NCBI GenBank assembly: GCA_036571765.1
Contig: BROE01000024.1
Span: 4,822,862-4,886,861 of the forward strand
Direction: 5' to 3'
Length of the DNA: 64,000 nucleotides
DNA from: Plecoglossus altivelis
Taxonomy: Eukaryota > Chordata > Actinopteri > Osmeriformes > Plecoglossidae
Below the pieces are notes generated by a model. That model was not told where the DNA came from and made no database searches. It saw only the letters and a list, made by a program, of their open reading frames with translations. The position numbers and the translations under genes are program-made. Positions 41,856 to 62,300 of this stretch are shown here, one piece after another; the stretch's first letter is position 1; each line of letters begins with the position of its first letter.

Positions 41856-43230
41856 GAAGCACGTAGAACCAGCTCACAGCCCCGACAAGACAATCCTCTT
41901 ACTGAAACCCTCATTAAAATTCTATCTGATCTTGTCGAACACAAACAGGCCAGCTCTGCAATGCAAACAAGCACACGGTGGATTCCAAACTAAATGCGCC
42001 ACACTGCGGAAGTGCTGAGTCTGGCTTTTAGCAGGTCAACGCACCGGTAGGCCAGCCCCACAGTTTAAGACCAGGGTCGATCTGTCATTCAAGTCTCCTT
42101 TGAAAATGTGGTCAGGGGTTCAGGAAGGATTGGCCAACCCTGCCTCGCTGACTAGTTCAGACGCTCACCTACCAGAGAGAGCGGTTTATAATGGCTTGAA
42201 GAAGCCCTGCGACGTCAAAGGTAAGGTTTAAACTAGATTTGACTGGGACCTTTAAGGGAACATGGGTTGAGTAATGGATTGGAACAGCCCCCAGTGCTCC
42301 TGGTTAGACTTAATGGAGATGTCATACAGTCAACGAGTGAAAGCTTATGTCTTAGAGAAGAACATGCGCATGGAGAGGATGGTGTGCAGGTGCTCGTGTT
42401 TGCGTGTGTGTGTGTGAGTGAGTGTATGTTATGATGGGGCAGCAGAGAGACGGGTGGTGCGTGACCTTTAAATAGAGCATCCTCTTACACCAGAATAGAC
42501 AGACCTTTATGGACCTGACATGGACCTCTGGAAAGGAATAGCTGCCCTTTCTTACACCAGCGATCAGCTCCCTGCATCGCTCTCCTTTCTGCTGCCGTGA
42601 TCATTAAATCCTCATTTTAATAAACCCATCTACTTTATCTCGGAGAAAAGGACGAGGAATAGAGTGAGTGTGGACGACATCATAAGGCATAATGTATATT
42701 CAACTCCATGCTCCGTGGTCTCTTCACAGTCCAACAGCGCCCAGACATAATTACTCTGACACTCTTTGGTCTTTGTGTCCACACTCTGGCGACATTGGGA
42801 CCGCTCTCCTAACTCTCACTCTTTAATTACCAAACATTTTAACGTGCTCTCTGGAGGGGATTGTTCTGCAAGAGGAAGGCCAAAATTGTAAACAGAACAT
42901 TATCCAAAAACGGCAACTTAGAGCATCCCCCGGAGCCTTCGCCGGGAAGCATGCAGGCGCATATTCAAACAGACACGCAATTAGGAGCCGAGCTGTTAGC
43001 CGCTCCAGACGCTAGTCTTGAGTGTTGCTGACTCACCTCTTGCTCCGCGAGCCCCTCTCATCCACTAAAGGTCACATCAAACCCACTTCATTTAACACCC
43101 CGTCTCAAAGACTTTGGATCAACACCCGTTTATGTCATTACGCAAGGCATGCTCAGCTCTAATTAGTCATTAACGTTTGCTCGCAGTTTGCTCACTTTTT
43201 TCCATACTTATGTGTGTTTTTTGCTCATTT

Positions 43231-43238
43231 GTGTGTGG

Positions 43239-43306
<68 letters not shown>
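43231..43306. repeat. Compound (GT)n(GA)n microsatellite
   Basis: About 30 bp of GT (one GG interruption) joins without spacer to about 46 bp of pure GA. Confidence 0.95.
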
Positions 43307-43311
<5 letters not shown>

Positions 43312-45011
43312 GGAGGAGGCTTGTCTCTAAAGTATGCCATCTCTCCCAGGTCTGCTTTTGTGACAGTTACATTATTAATGTGCTGTGTGTGTACCTATGG
43401 ACTTCACGTTCCAGGAATAGACAAGAAGTTTACCTTAAAAACTATGTTGAAATGTTTAAAAAGACATTACAAGCGATGGCGGTCCAGACTTTGTCCTCTG
43501 CTGGCCTCTCCGGTCTTTCAGCGCCACACTGTGGTGAATATTGGTATGTTGCGTGTGCGTGTTGGCGTTTAAAAGTGCGCTAGAGTAATCTACTTCTCTA
43601 ACCAACAGGTCTTCTGTGGAACTCGTCGGGGCTGTGATTGGCCTCCTCACAGGACGCAACCCTTGAAAGCATTTTGCACCTTGCAGGAGTCCCGTGGAAC
43701 ATGAACGGAAATGGCTCAGAGAAATGTTATAATAAGATGATTTTGGGGCTGCCATTTTGGTTGGAGTTCTCCAAGACAGAGATCAGCAGCCTGTTCACCT
43801 GGTGGTATGTCTGTTCTTGCAGTCAGCATGAGCATGAGGGATCATTTTCCCCTTTATGAGCTGTTGTGTCACAATGCCTTTACTCGCCCACAGCCAATTA
43901 CAGTGTCTGCATGATCTCTGTCCCTCCCTCCCCCACACTGTCTCTCCCAGCATCCCTCACTCTCCATCTCAAGACTCTTATTACAGGCTTGTTATCGAAG
44001 CAAAATCATTGTTGTGCGCAGCGCCCGATAGCTGAAGGGTTGCAGACTTGAACCCTTGCGAGCCCTGGTGCTGTGACTCACCTGTCGAACGCTCTCATGC
44101 CCTCTGTCTGGGTCCCAACCTCAGACACATTTCAGTCTCTTTATGAGGACTTATGAATCTGTCAGTCTCTGTGAAGCTTCTGCAAACCCACGTTGCCATC
44201 CATCATCCACGGTGTATTAAACACAGACTATCTACCATTAGACTGGGAATTAGCTCTCCACTGCAGAGCCATGGAAGGTAATAGCTTTTCCATTACTGGG
44301 AGTATTCTTTGGTACATACATTTTCTAGTGAGGTGGGTAAAATAAGAGACCATTTTCATGTGCACTGGGGGAAATTAGTGAAATATCCTGTCCTTTTTTT
44401 TCTTATTCAGTCTCTTGTGAAATATCCTTCTCTTGGTGTTTGCATCTGTCATGAGTCTCTATTATTTCTTCGAGTTGTGCTGTTGTGTGGCAGGTTTTTT
44501 CTCTCCCCCGCTGGCCTGTGTGGTTTTTATTATCTGCTGGCTGGATGAGTGACTGTGAGAGTGATAGCGTCTGAGCCACGTTAGATTAGTCAACTGCTAA
44601 TGCCTGTCTGCATAGCAGTCAGAAGCATTTGGATATTTCAAGTGATTCTTTGCGTCCTGCTGCCATTTGCACAGACAGGTGGAGGGGAGAGATGCAGAGC
44701 AGGAAAGGATGAATGGAACTGTCTGTCAAATGCCACAGACTGTTTCACCTTTGCAGGAAGTGTGGAACAAACATCCTCACACAGGCCATCTGTTGGCATC
44801 AAACGTTGTGAAATGTTGTTGAAGCAAACACTTCTAGTCCTTGATCATCTGCAGTATTAACTAGATGCACAAAGTCCATTAAATGATACTCACTGTAAGG
44901 TAGATTACCGTATTCATACTATCTGGTCCCTATTCGGGTATGACTGGTGCGTAGAATCTCCCTGGCATCTAATGGACGTGGCTTCATCTTTCATGCAGAA
45001 GCGAGAATGGT

Positions 45012-45027
45012 GCTGCCCTCTTGTGGT
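45012..45027 (-). promoter_or_regulatory. CTCF-like motif beyond the cdk13 3' end
   Basis: Read on the minus strand this gives CCACAAGAGGGCAG, a partial fit to the CTCF core. It lies just past the probable end of the cdk13 transcript. Confidence 0.35.
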
Positions 45028-45144
45028 TAAACCGTGATATTGAGCTGTATACTAAACTGCCAACACAGTCTCACGGTATCGTGTTTACGCATCGTGTGGG
45101 ATGCTATCAAAATACAGCAGGCAAAACTAAACAAACAGACAGGT

Positions 45145-45992
45145 GAGTACATCATTGGCATTTCTTTAATAAACATTTGCCAAAGGGAAGAGAAAGAAAA
45201 CAAATCAATTCAGTACAAAAGACAGTTGCTAGTCTCCTTTCTGAACTCAGGTTACACATCTTTTTGTTTTGCCTTTATGATTAAGTAGAAATTTACTGGA
45301 ACAGAGTCTTAACCCAACGAGTCATTCAGTAGCTATCAGTTTTACTGCAGTCATCCAAGTGCTACCTGTCTTTCTGGAAGCAACAGTCCGTTTAGTAAAA
45401 GACGATCACCAGCCCTGTTAGGATCCCAGTCTTCCCAGTTCCTCTGGTGGGGGTGTATCCTTGGCCAAAATAAGGGTTTTCAAAAAAGAACCAAAAAAAA
45501 AAAGAAAAAAACCCCCAGAGGAAATAAAACTACATTACTGGTCATTTTCTAACTGTGCAGATATCGCACATTCATTTCATAGCTAATAAAGATTCTGCCT
45601 ACTCAAGTCAGTAGTGCAAAACATTAATACTAATCTGCCCAGGGAGCAATTAAAGAAAGGCTGGAGGTACAGATTTAAAACATACCTGGCCTGGTAAATG
45701 TACACTCAAAAAAGGTAAAAGTTTAATTTAAAAGACAGCAGTAGAATAGATTACAAAAACAAAAACAGATCATGAGCAAGGAAAGCCCCTTTGCCTTTTC
45801 GAATTTGTCGCTGTCCTTCTGTAACATCCCTCACATTCCAGATCTGTGAGGAGTACAATGCTTTAACACAGATTCTTTAAATTATTACAAATCAAGTGTG
45901 CATTTCCAGATGTGTCTGGTGAGGCCTGAGACGCTCTGAGCTCAGGGCTGGAGTCCCTCCTCACCTGGTCTGCCTCGCTCCAGCACAGCCAC
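45145..45992 (-). other. cdk13: Probable cdk13 3' UTR
   Basis: Sequence downstream of the cdk13 stop has no coding potential and contains A-rich runs (about 45,484-45,512). On the minus strand the only polyadenylation-like hexamers I see are ATTAAA variants at 45,722-45,727 and 45,165-45,170. The transcript may therefore end near 45,700 or 45,145. The boundary is inferred. Confidence 0.4.
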
Positions 45993-52881
<6,889 letters not shown>

Positions 52882-53860
52882 TTATTGATTACAAATAAAT
52901 GATTTACTTTAGGTAATACTCCCTTTTCCAGTGTTCTGCTTTATGTTATGTGGTTCATAAAACTAAACATGAGTAACTAACGAATTTGTTAACGATAGCT
53001 AACTGGCTAACAGGCTAGCTCTTGCTGTCACTAACTACAATGCGCTAGCCACCCCAAACAATAATCCATCACTCTTCGCCAACGATACTAATATCCATCT
53101 ACATGTATTCTATCATTTAGTTTAGTAAATTAAAGATATACTGAATTAAACGGGACCATTGTAATCCAGGACTAAGCATCTCCGAAAGATTTACTATGCC
53201 ACCTAGCTAGCTAACTTAGCTAGTCGGCTAAGCTAGCCAGCTAGATTGGAACTGTGTGGCCAGCTTGACAGGGAATCGCATTCCATTCCATGCTGAGTGT
53301 AGGCCCCGATGTCTCAAAGATGTGTTCCTTGGAAAATATCACTCAACTCGGACGGGTCTGAAATCCATTCAAAAATAGTTAAGGATACAAAAGGCCCCGC
53401 TATCCCGGAGTCAAACTTCTTCAGATCAACATGTCACCATACTCCAGTCTGTAACAAGGAAGTAACTAGCACGCGAACTAGCTTCCTAGCTAGCAAGCCG
53501 CTACTGTAGCTCGCTTTCTTTCTCCTTGTCGAGTTCAAGTCAACTCCAGCAGATTCAATAAAACAAAGCCATTCAAAAACATATCTGCTTTCACGTGTCT
53601 TCAGACGACGCTTGTCCCATTGCCATCAATATTTTAAGGACAGCGATATACAGTCATTTGAGTTTTGTTTGTCACAGACTGTGCACTATTTTGTATAAAA
53701 AATGTACGAACTTTAGTTCCCGAACTAACGTTACAGACTGCTGTACTGGGCCTCTCTGGCTTTCAAACTGGAGGCCTTGTACGTCGCTGTACATCCAATG
53801 AAATGCGTAATCCAGCTCAGTGGTTACGTCACCACCAAAGGAAACCCCTGCCATGCAAAC
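52882..53860 (-). promoter_or_regulatory. cdk13: Probable cdk13 5' UTR and promoter
   Basis: This block lies directly upstream of the cdk13 start codon and has no supported exon. It contains many GCTAGC-type palindromic runs (about 52,990-53,240 and 53,460-53,520). At 53,824-53,831 there is TTACGTCA, a CRE/ATF-like octamer, and CCAAT at 53,795-53,799. Placing the promoter around 53,600-53,850 is an inference from these motifs and from position. No TATA box is evident. Confidence 0.45.
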
Positions 53861-54840
53861 TCTAAATGTAGATGTGTGGTGTAAAATCGTGATGCTTTTC
53901 TCATGTATATGAACACAAAAGTAAATTATTCTACAAAATGTTTGATCAAGTGGTGAACAGTCGATTTATCTAAAGTTTAAACAAAAGAAAGTGCTTATTG
54001 TAACGTCATTAGGCTACTACATTTAAAAAGTTGTTTTTATGTATTTATTTGAGTCCCCCCCACTTCATCTGACACACGAAGTTGAAAAGTATTTATGTCA
54101 AAATGTCTTAAACATCACTTTATTTGCCTTTCGATTAGCTCACAAAAAATGAACTAAGAGTTGATGCAATTTCAACCCTTGTACCCAGTCACATTTAGAT
54201 ACATTAGTGGTTCTTTTTTTAAAGTAGTAAACATGGACACAACAATAACTAAACAATACAAGATACATAAAACATCACATCCAAGAAGGATGTGTGGTTT
54301 GACAGATTAAATCAGAGATAAATAACACAAATGAAAAGTTAGTTAAAATATATCAAAGGCAATACACGTATTTAAAAAAAAATCAATTAAAAAAAAGAAA
54401 TCAATGCCCGCAGCCTGAATATTACATCATACCAATTAGTTTGGTTAAAAAAAAAAAAAACGTTTTTCTATTTCCCATATTCACAGTCTTGCTACAACAG
54501 GTCCTACCTAGCCAGGCCAGACTTGACAGAATCCACTGTGATACATGAAGACAAGCAATCCAAACAGCACAGGGAGTATTGATATTTTTTTTCCAACCAC
54601 ATGTTTAAGTTGTGCAAGAGCTACAAGACAAAAGGACACATTCGTACTCAAACTCATAGAACATGCTTTTACACACACACCATTCATGTAAGTGTGAAAA
54701 AATAGTCTAGCACCATGGATGTAGGTTATAGTACATAAAGCACAGCATGGGCTAACTGCGTCCTCTATCAAAGGAAATATTTGTATTTTAAAATCAAGTC
54801 TGAATGTTTGAACCAAGGGATCAGCCCTTCTGAGTTGTTC

Positions 54841-54879
54841 AGGTTAGTGTTCGGTAGGTTAGTGTTCGGTAGGTTAGTG
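54841..54879. repeat. 15-bp minisatellite, 2.6 copies
   Basis: Unit aggttagtgttcggt occurs twice without change and then partly a third time, inside the probable rala 3' UTR. Confidence 0.9.
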
Positions 54880-55772
54880 ATGTGAGGAAGGACAAGGATG
54901 TAGTGTAATGATGTAGGTGAGCAGGTGTGGTACAACATGCCAATAACTGGGTTCTGGTATTTGTCATACATATATCCTCCATATTCATGTACAAAAATAG
55001 GGATGATTACGCAAAGAAGGCTCTTACAGGCTCCTTATTCAGCAGCTACTTAAGGGAAATCAAATTAAATAATTGAAAGTGTGACAGCCAAGGCATCGAG
55101 AGGCTTTGAATTGTTTCCCAATCTGAATAACAAATCTGACAGTGGTTCCAGTAGTGTAGTGCTCAACAATAAAAAAAGAAATGAATAGGACCCAATTCAA
55201 TAGATGATTGACAGAATGAATAAAATGGTTCACAGGATTCAAATGGAATATGTATGGATGTAGAACAACTCTCTAACACATCAAACAATTGCATATTATT
55301 GGCTATCTAATGGTAAAGTGACAAAGGAGAGATGGGTGGAGGGGCTCTAGTCTGCTTGTTCACATTCACAATGGACGTCAAGGCATTCGAGGCAGAAAAG
55401 CCCTCGTAACCACCAATTCTACACGGTCATTCAAAGTGTTGCATTTGAGTCACTGAGCAGTCGTACGATCAACAGAAATGGCTTCCATTGAACACAGTTG
55501 TGACACACACCAGGTTCTGAACATATCTGCACTTGGTCTACCTGGTGACTAATTACTACCATTACTGTTAGGCAGACAGGACCTAATCTGCTTTCAAAGC
55601 TTTTCACTATTGAAGTAGAACTAAAAGTCCAGGCTAAGATACCAGAGCACTTTGAGATGGGTTCAAGAGAAAAGGGATGGAAATGACTGTGATTAAGGGA
55701 ACTTCCCCACCCCCCCTTTCCGACAGAGAATATAAGCACATACAATGTCTTTAAGACTTAAGTAATCATCAT

Positions 55773-55800
55773 TTCAGTACTGTTTGAGAACAGTACTGAA
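55773..55800. repeat. Perfect hairpin in probable rala 3' UTR
   Basis: Twelve-base arms ttcagtactgtt and aacagtactgaa flank a four-base loop. The palindrome is exact, so a stable stem-loop could form in the rala mRNA. Confidence 0.85.
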
Positions 55801-56597
55801 TGAAAGTACCAATGAAAAGATGAAATGTTAAACGGAAATATATACTTTGAACAGATGATTACACCAAAGTCTATTGCTCCACGGAGAACAGGAATAAACG
55901 TCGAAATGGATGACAGTAGATTCATCTTTAGATGGGAAGAATAATATTAGTGTGCTTTTGTGCATGGCAACTAAGAGTTGACACCATCGCAAAAAAATAT
56001 GAAAATGTATACGTTTCTTTTGTAAATAATTTACTATACATCACATGGTAAAAAGTGTAAAATGATGCACGAATACCCATCCTATTCAGCCTGTCCTACG
56101 AGAGATCGCGTTTTCTTTTTCACCTTTTTTGGGCATTTACACCGATTCGCTGAGGGAATCATGATATTTTGAATTTTAAACTCAGAATCAGTGTCAAAAA
56201 CACAGCAACCACCCACCGCTGTCTCAAGCTTCACGTACATCATTTTAACATGTAGCAGCAATGTTACAAATTGTCTTTGTAACATTAGCCACATAGCCAC
56301 TTCTAGTTTGTGCATTTTCCTACTTTGGAGGCCCTACTCCTAGTTTTTTGGGGGAGAGAGAGGCTGCAGGTTGATGATTTTTGGAGTGTCGTAGAATAAA
56401 CAAACAATCTGATGAACAATTTCTAATGTCCTTGACTACTGCCAAATCTGAAAAATGGCTTCATTTGCCAGTGCCACTGACCTCTTGCTCAACTGGTTTC
56501 TTCTGACAAGACCAAAAGTGAGGGTCAGGCACAAATCAAATGCAAAAACCAGATAAATGTTTTATGTACACCAGCAGTTGTTGCTGCACCCATGCCA

Positions 56598-57759
<1,162 letters not shown>

Positions 57760-58920
57760 CTGTCCTTTGAGGAGATGAAAAGAGGCATTAAGAGAGCATG
57801 ACCTCATTTGCAAGGCACTGACCTCACCCTGTGTGTTCAGGAATACAACCACAAGAGGGCGATCTAACAGTACTACTTAATACCCCAGTATTTTGTTTTA
57901 AAAATGTACTAAGAAAAAGCAAGAAGTACGTAAACCCGAAGAAATGCAGGCAACCATACATTTGCCACACTTAACATTCTTTATTAAAACTACATTAGCA
58001 TACGAGGAAGGTTTATATGTGCTGAACAGCAGAGGAAGTAACGCACCTGTAACTTCACTGCTTGTTTTGGGGTGTGGCGTGGGACAGTTTATCACTCACC
58101 GAATAATATAGGTTAGCAGTACCAGTTTAAGTTATTTAGTCAGTAAGATGTAAGCCCCCTCGATAGAAACTAGCAGGTCAATGTAGCCAAATATTATTCG
58201 GTCCAGCTGTCAACTCATTAGCTAGCTAGCTAGCCTAATGTTTGCTAGCTAAAGCCACGCACTTGCCACGAGTCCCAATCCATGATGATGTATTAATAAA
58301 TAACCTAAATAGCTAACTCACACTGAACATTATTGTTCTTGGTAATAATTATCTAAACTAGTCCTTGAATGACTAGCCAGCTAACCTAGGCAACTGCTTT
58401 TGAAAGGTGGGCAACTAAGTTAGCAGATTAGCACTACTAGCTAACTACTTAGCCAGCTAACTAGTTAACACGATTATTAGCTAATAATACCATTAGTGTC
58501 AGGTAGATATAATAGCCATCTTAACTATGGCAGTGCAACCATCTAGTTTTTGGCTTTTCCCATAATAACACGGCCAGTACAGAGCCCAAGTAGCTAGATT
58601 AGCAGGTAGCTAAACTAAAGGGTAGCTAGCTTCATAAATTGTATTAATGTACAAAAAAGTGTTGACCCAGATTGATAGCTAACCAGCACGCACGTAATAG
58701 GCTTCTGTTCTATTAGTAACAGTCCAGTGCTAACGATCATCTAAAAGTGGTGGCTAGTTTCACTAGTTCCTAGGCCACCTAACCTGGGCTACTCTTTTTA
58801 GCATGACAAACTAGCTAGCTAGTTAATCGTTTAATAGCAGACAGGCGAAATCAAATTAAAATTCAGTCCAGCGAATACCTACTGTCTTCTATGTCAAGTG
58901 GCATTATTTAATACGCTCAC
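57760..58920 (-). other. rala: Probable rala intron 1
   Basis: No open frame or recognisable exon lies here. The stretch is rich in TAGC-type short palindromes (about 58,215-58,260, 58,430-58,480, 58,590-58,640, 58,800-58,830). A CTCF-like motif, CCACAAGAGGGCG, starts at 57,849. The interval would be spliced out if the upstream donor at 58,920 is real. Confidence 0.4.
57848..57862 (+). promoter_or_regulatory. CTCF-like motif in rala intron 1
   Basis: ACCACAAGAGGGCGA fits the core of the vertebrate CTCF consensus (CCACnAGrGGGCG). Occupancy cannot be judged from sequence. Confidence 0.4.
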
Positions 58921-59349
58921 CTTAGGACGCAACTCCTAGGTATTATGTTAAAAGCCGGTGACTTGTTCTCTTGGCTAGTCTTTTCAGTCAAACAACCAGA
59001 CAAGCACTGAATGAAGTAGCGGGCTGAACTACGCCCGCTTGGAGCTGATCTAGACGAGACGAGTTGTCTGCTTCCCCAAGACATACTGAAAGTGGCCGGG
59101 GGGCGTGGGTAGTGAATATCACTCCATATGACCTGTACACATATATTAGCGTATGATCAGTGTGGTGACGTGGCGTGTAGTGATCAACACATAGTTGAAA
59201 TTAAAACAAGGAACTATGGGTCTCCAACGATTCCATCTGACCATCATCGTTGAGAGGAACCGAGAATAGCACGTGTGTCTGACTCGATTTGTGGTATCTA
59301 CTGGTATCAATCTGGCTTTCAGACATTGGTGGTAGAATATCGACAAACG
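58921..59349. promoter_or_regulatory. Divergent promoter interval between rala and the MED1-like gene
   Basis: A consensus donor (AAG then GTGAGC) on the minus strand puts the 3' edge of a probable non-coding rala first exon at 58,921. The MED1-like start codon is at 59,350 on the plus strand, so only 429 bp separate them. The interval is richer in CpG than its flanks and holds a GC-box-like ggggcgtggg at about 59,099-59,108 and an E-box-like CACGTG at about 59,271. No TATA box is obvious. Shared or bidirectional promoter activity is an inference from this geometry. Confidence 0.5.
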
Positions 59350-62300
59350 ATGGCCTTTTGCACGACCGGTAAACTACCACAAGATATACTGTTTATAAAC
59401 AATTTCCTACATGTCTACATCTCATATTGTGGCTTAATTCAATTAGCCTAATGATACAAAATGGTCTTTGGTTGATTGATACCCCAATCTTACATTTTCA
59501 GCTACAAACGCGTCTCAATTTGAGGGCACGTATTTATCACTATACATATATTCTGTGCATCAGGAAAGTCCCTTGTATCTGATCTGCACTTCAAATATGC
59601 GGAGAAGAAATGGAATGAGACCTTCCAACTGGTTCGAAGGTGCATGGTAAGCATATCTTCATGCGGAGAGGATTTAGAATGCTTTCCATATGTTGTTTAT
59701 TTGCGGGATTAGAGCTGTACTCTAAACACCACACTGTGTAAGAGCTAGCTAGATGTTAGCGTCCTTCCCCAATGGGCCCCCGAGGAATAGTGATCATTTA
59801 GGTTTAGGAGAATGTCCACATTTAGGAGGAAGACAACGTTAATAAAAAAGAATAGTAGAAGAAGAATAGAACCCCTGGCAGGTTTGCCCTAGTTTGACCT
59901 CTAGATTACGTCTTCATCCCATTTTAGATGGATGCACAATAGGCATAACTACATATATGAAATGGCAAAATAACTGGCTTGCAGGCTACAACTGGAGGGG
60001 AGGTGTCAGACAGGAATATGTGGCCTGGAGTCTCCCATGCTTAGTCAGTCATGGAACTCTTGGCCACCTTCCTGGTCCCTTTCAACTCCTCCCCCTCCCC
60101 TCTCTTCTCATGCTCCCGCTGGCCACTGACACCAGACTTCAGTTGAGAGGAAATTAATCTGGTCTATTCTCGCAGAATGTTAGCTGCACCGATTTTCTTT
60201 GATCTTTCTACTGGAACCTTGTTGGTTGCCTTTTGTAGTCTCCTGTCATTGGTGAGCGCAGGTCAACCTGGAACGTCACATCAATTCAAATGGCAACTAA
60301 GATTTATTCAAATGTAACAAGGGAATGTAGATTAAGAGTGACGTTCAGATGAGTGGATGGAGATCCGAGGGATCATCAGTTCTCACAGTATTATGGTCTG
60401 GAAGGCAACAGAACACACGTGCACGCACACACACACACACACATTCATTAGATGATTGATGTCAAGTGAGCCGTTGAGATCCTGGTCTCTTGCCCTGGTT
60501 CAGACACTATGAACTTCTGTCAGTCTAATTGCTTAGCTTTGTAGATGGAAGTCAGCAGCCACTTATACTACTTAGATGTTATTAAATTGAATTGGCAGAG
60601 CTTTATCGCTCTAAGGAAGTCACGACACATTACAGTAATGGAATCGTATTCAAAAGCACCATAAACAATGGAACAACACTGAAGATATGCCCTGCTCTGC
60701 AGCTACCCTGGGCAGCCAGGGCTGACCTATCCTGAGAGGTGGTTTCCCTCGATTCGGTAGGTCGACGCAAGGACAGAGATGATTGCTTGGCTTCGCAGGC
60801 AGTTGAACTTGGCAGCGGTCAGTCTCCCAGGCCAGCAGAGGAGGGATCAGGCAGAGGCTGTAGCTTTGGGGCAGTGCTATGGGACATGTGATCCTGTGCA
60901 TGTGTGGTCCGAGGGGATATGGCAGCTGGAACGGAGCCATGCGGATGTCTGCCAGCGATGATGTTCTAGCTCAAGTACATTCAGTTCTTAGGAACCCTCC
61001 TTGGTGCGGGGTTTCCTGCTTCCCTAATACACACGGGTCAGAATGCCTGTGGCTGTCCGTGGCATCAGCAGACAAACATGTCATTAAGATGGTATTTTCT
61101 TTGCAACATTGTTTGTTATAGGATAAATCCAGAGGTGACCCCAAACCCAGTGAGCCACTGGTTAGATGTCTAAAAAGACTCCACGAAGCACTCAATGGTA
61201 AACAAGCGCAATCACTTATTTTAACCCTTGGGCACCCTTCGGGGGTCAGAATGACCTAAAACTTTGTTAATGCACACACATGCACACCCACCGTGAGACA
61301 TTTAAATCGTATGTGATTGATTAAACTCAGACATAACTAAATCTCTCTGATGCATGTGCAGCATGGCTGCACATTAGGACAGGGGGAGTTGCAGAATACG
61401 AAGAGAGCATGAGGGTTGAATGCATTTCTGAATGTTGTATGCCATGGGTTTAATTTCATGTATTTTTCTGTCAGTGTCCACTCTGAGTTCCATGGTGTCC
61501 AGATTGGAGATGGTCGCCAAGCAAAGAGGGTAGAGATCTAACGATCGCTTTTCTGACGCTATCATTTTTATCTTTGGGTGAAACCGCTGTTTACTCTTTT
61601 TTTTCTCTCTGCTGGATCAAGGGACTTGATTTAGAGTTTGGATGATGCTATATAAACATTCATCTTCCTCATATTTCATATCGTTGTTGTCTGTTCTCAT
61701 ATTCAGAATGGGCTCCCACCTGAGCCCCAGTGAGACCACGTGCTACCTGACGGCCGACCTGTTCTACCTGGAGGTTGTGCTCCTGCCGAACGGAGGAGTG
61801 GAGGACGTTAAGGTGGCCCAGCATGGGGAAGCTCCTGTGGTAGGAACCTGCTGCCTTCTAACACCTCCCCAGCCTGTCTCCCACCTTTTGTAGGACGAGC
61901 CAGCCTGAAGGCTAACCTCTTGTGTGTTTTCTTTCATAGTCAAGCGAGTCCCTTCTAAAGCTGCTAAGGTAAGAGGCAAGTCCTGTTGACACAACTGTAC
62001 AAACAAGGAGGTGTTCGGTGACTACTCTTGATGTGTCACAGGTCAAAGAGATTTGAAGAGTTCTCAGAGAAGCTTGAAGGCCTTGCGTCCCTCTACGACA
62101 TACCCGGTGACAAGTAATGTTGACGGTGTAACTGTACTTGGCGGTTTAATTGTAGCTTTCTGTTGGCCAATAGTCAACCTTGTTTGGGGTGTAGTCTTGT
62201 TGTTGCGTGGCATATACAGTGTCTGCGTTTGTTCAACAGTGAGACCAAAGTCAAGATATTTTCATCCCTGCAACACCTAGGGAGAGATCTGCAGAAGATA

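Larger units (their letters stand above)
31651..45144. other. Non-coding stretch downstream of cdk13, no gene recognised
   Basis: No exon can be supported on either strand. The segment holds the TA/TG tract, several GA/CT tracts, C- and G-runs and the compound GT/GA microsatellite listed separately. A CTCF-like motif on the minus strand (CCACAAGAGGGCA) lies at about 45,014-45,026, at the end of the probable cdk13 transcript. A 188-codon frame at 35,957-36,523 (minus) has no family features. Confidence 0.55.
54020..56597 (-). other. rala: Probable rala 3' UTR
   Basis: About 2.5 kb of AT-rich non-coding sequence follows the rala stop. Two AATAAA signals on the minus strand (54,119-54,124 and 54,044-54,049) would end the mRNA near 54,095 or 54,020. 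A long RALA 3' UTR is usual in vertebrates. It contains a perfect hairpin (55,773-55,800) and a small 15-bp tandem repeat (54,841-54,879). The exact end needs transcript data. Confidence 0.5.

Noticed and set aside
1..45000. Exons of MPLKIP or SUGCT, expected beyond CDK13 from mammalian gene order.
   Set aside because: I looked for their conserved segments on both strands and saw none. Short exons could be missed by eye, so absence is not proven.
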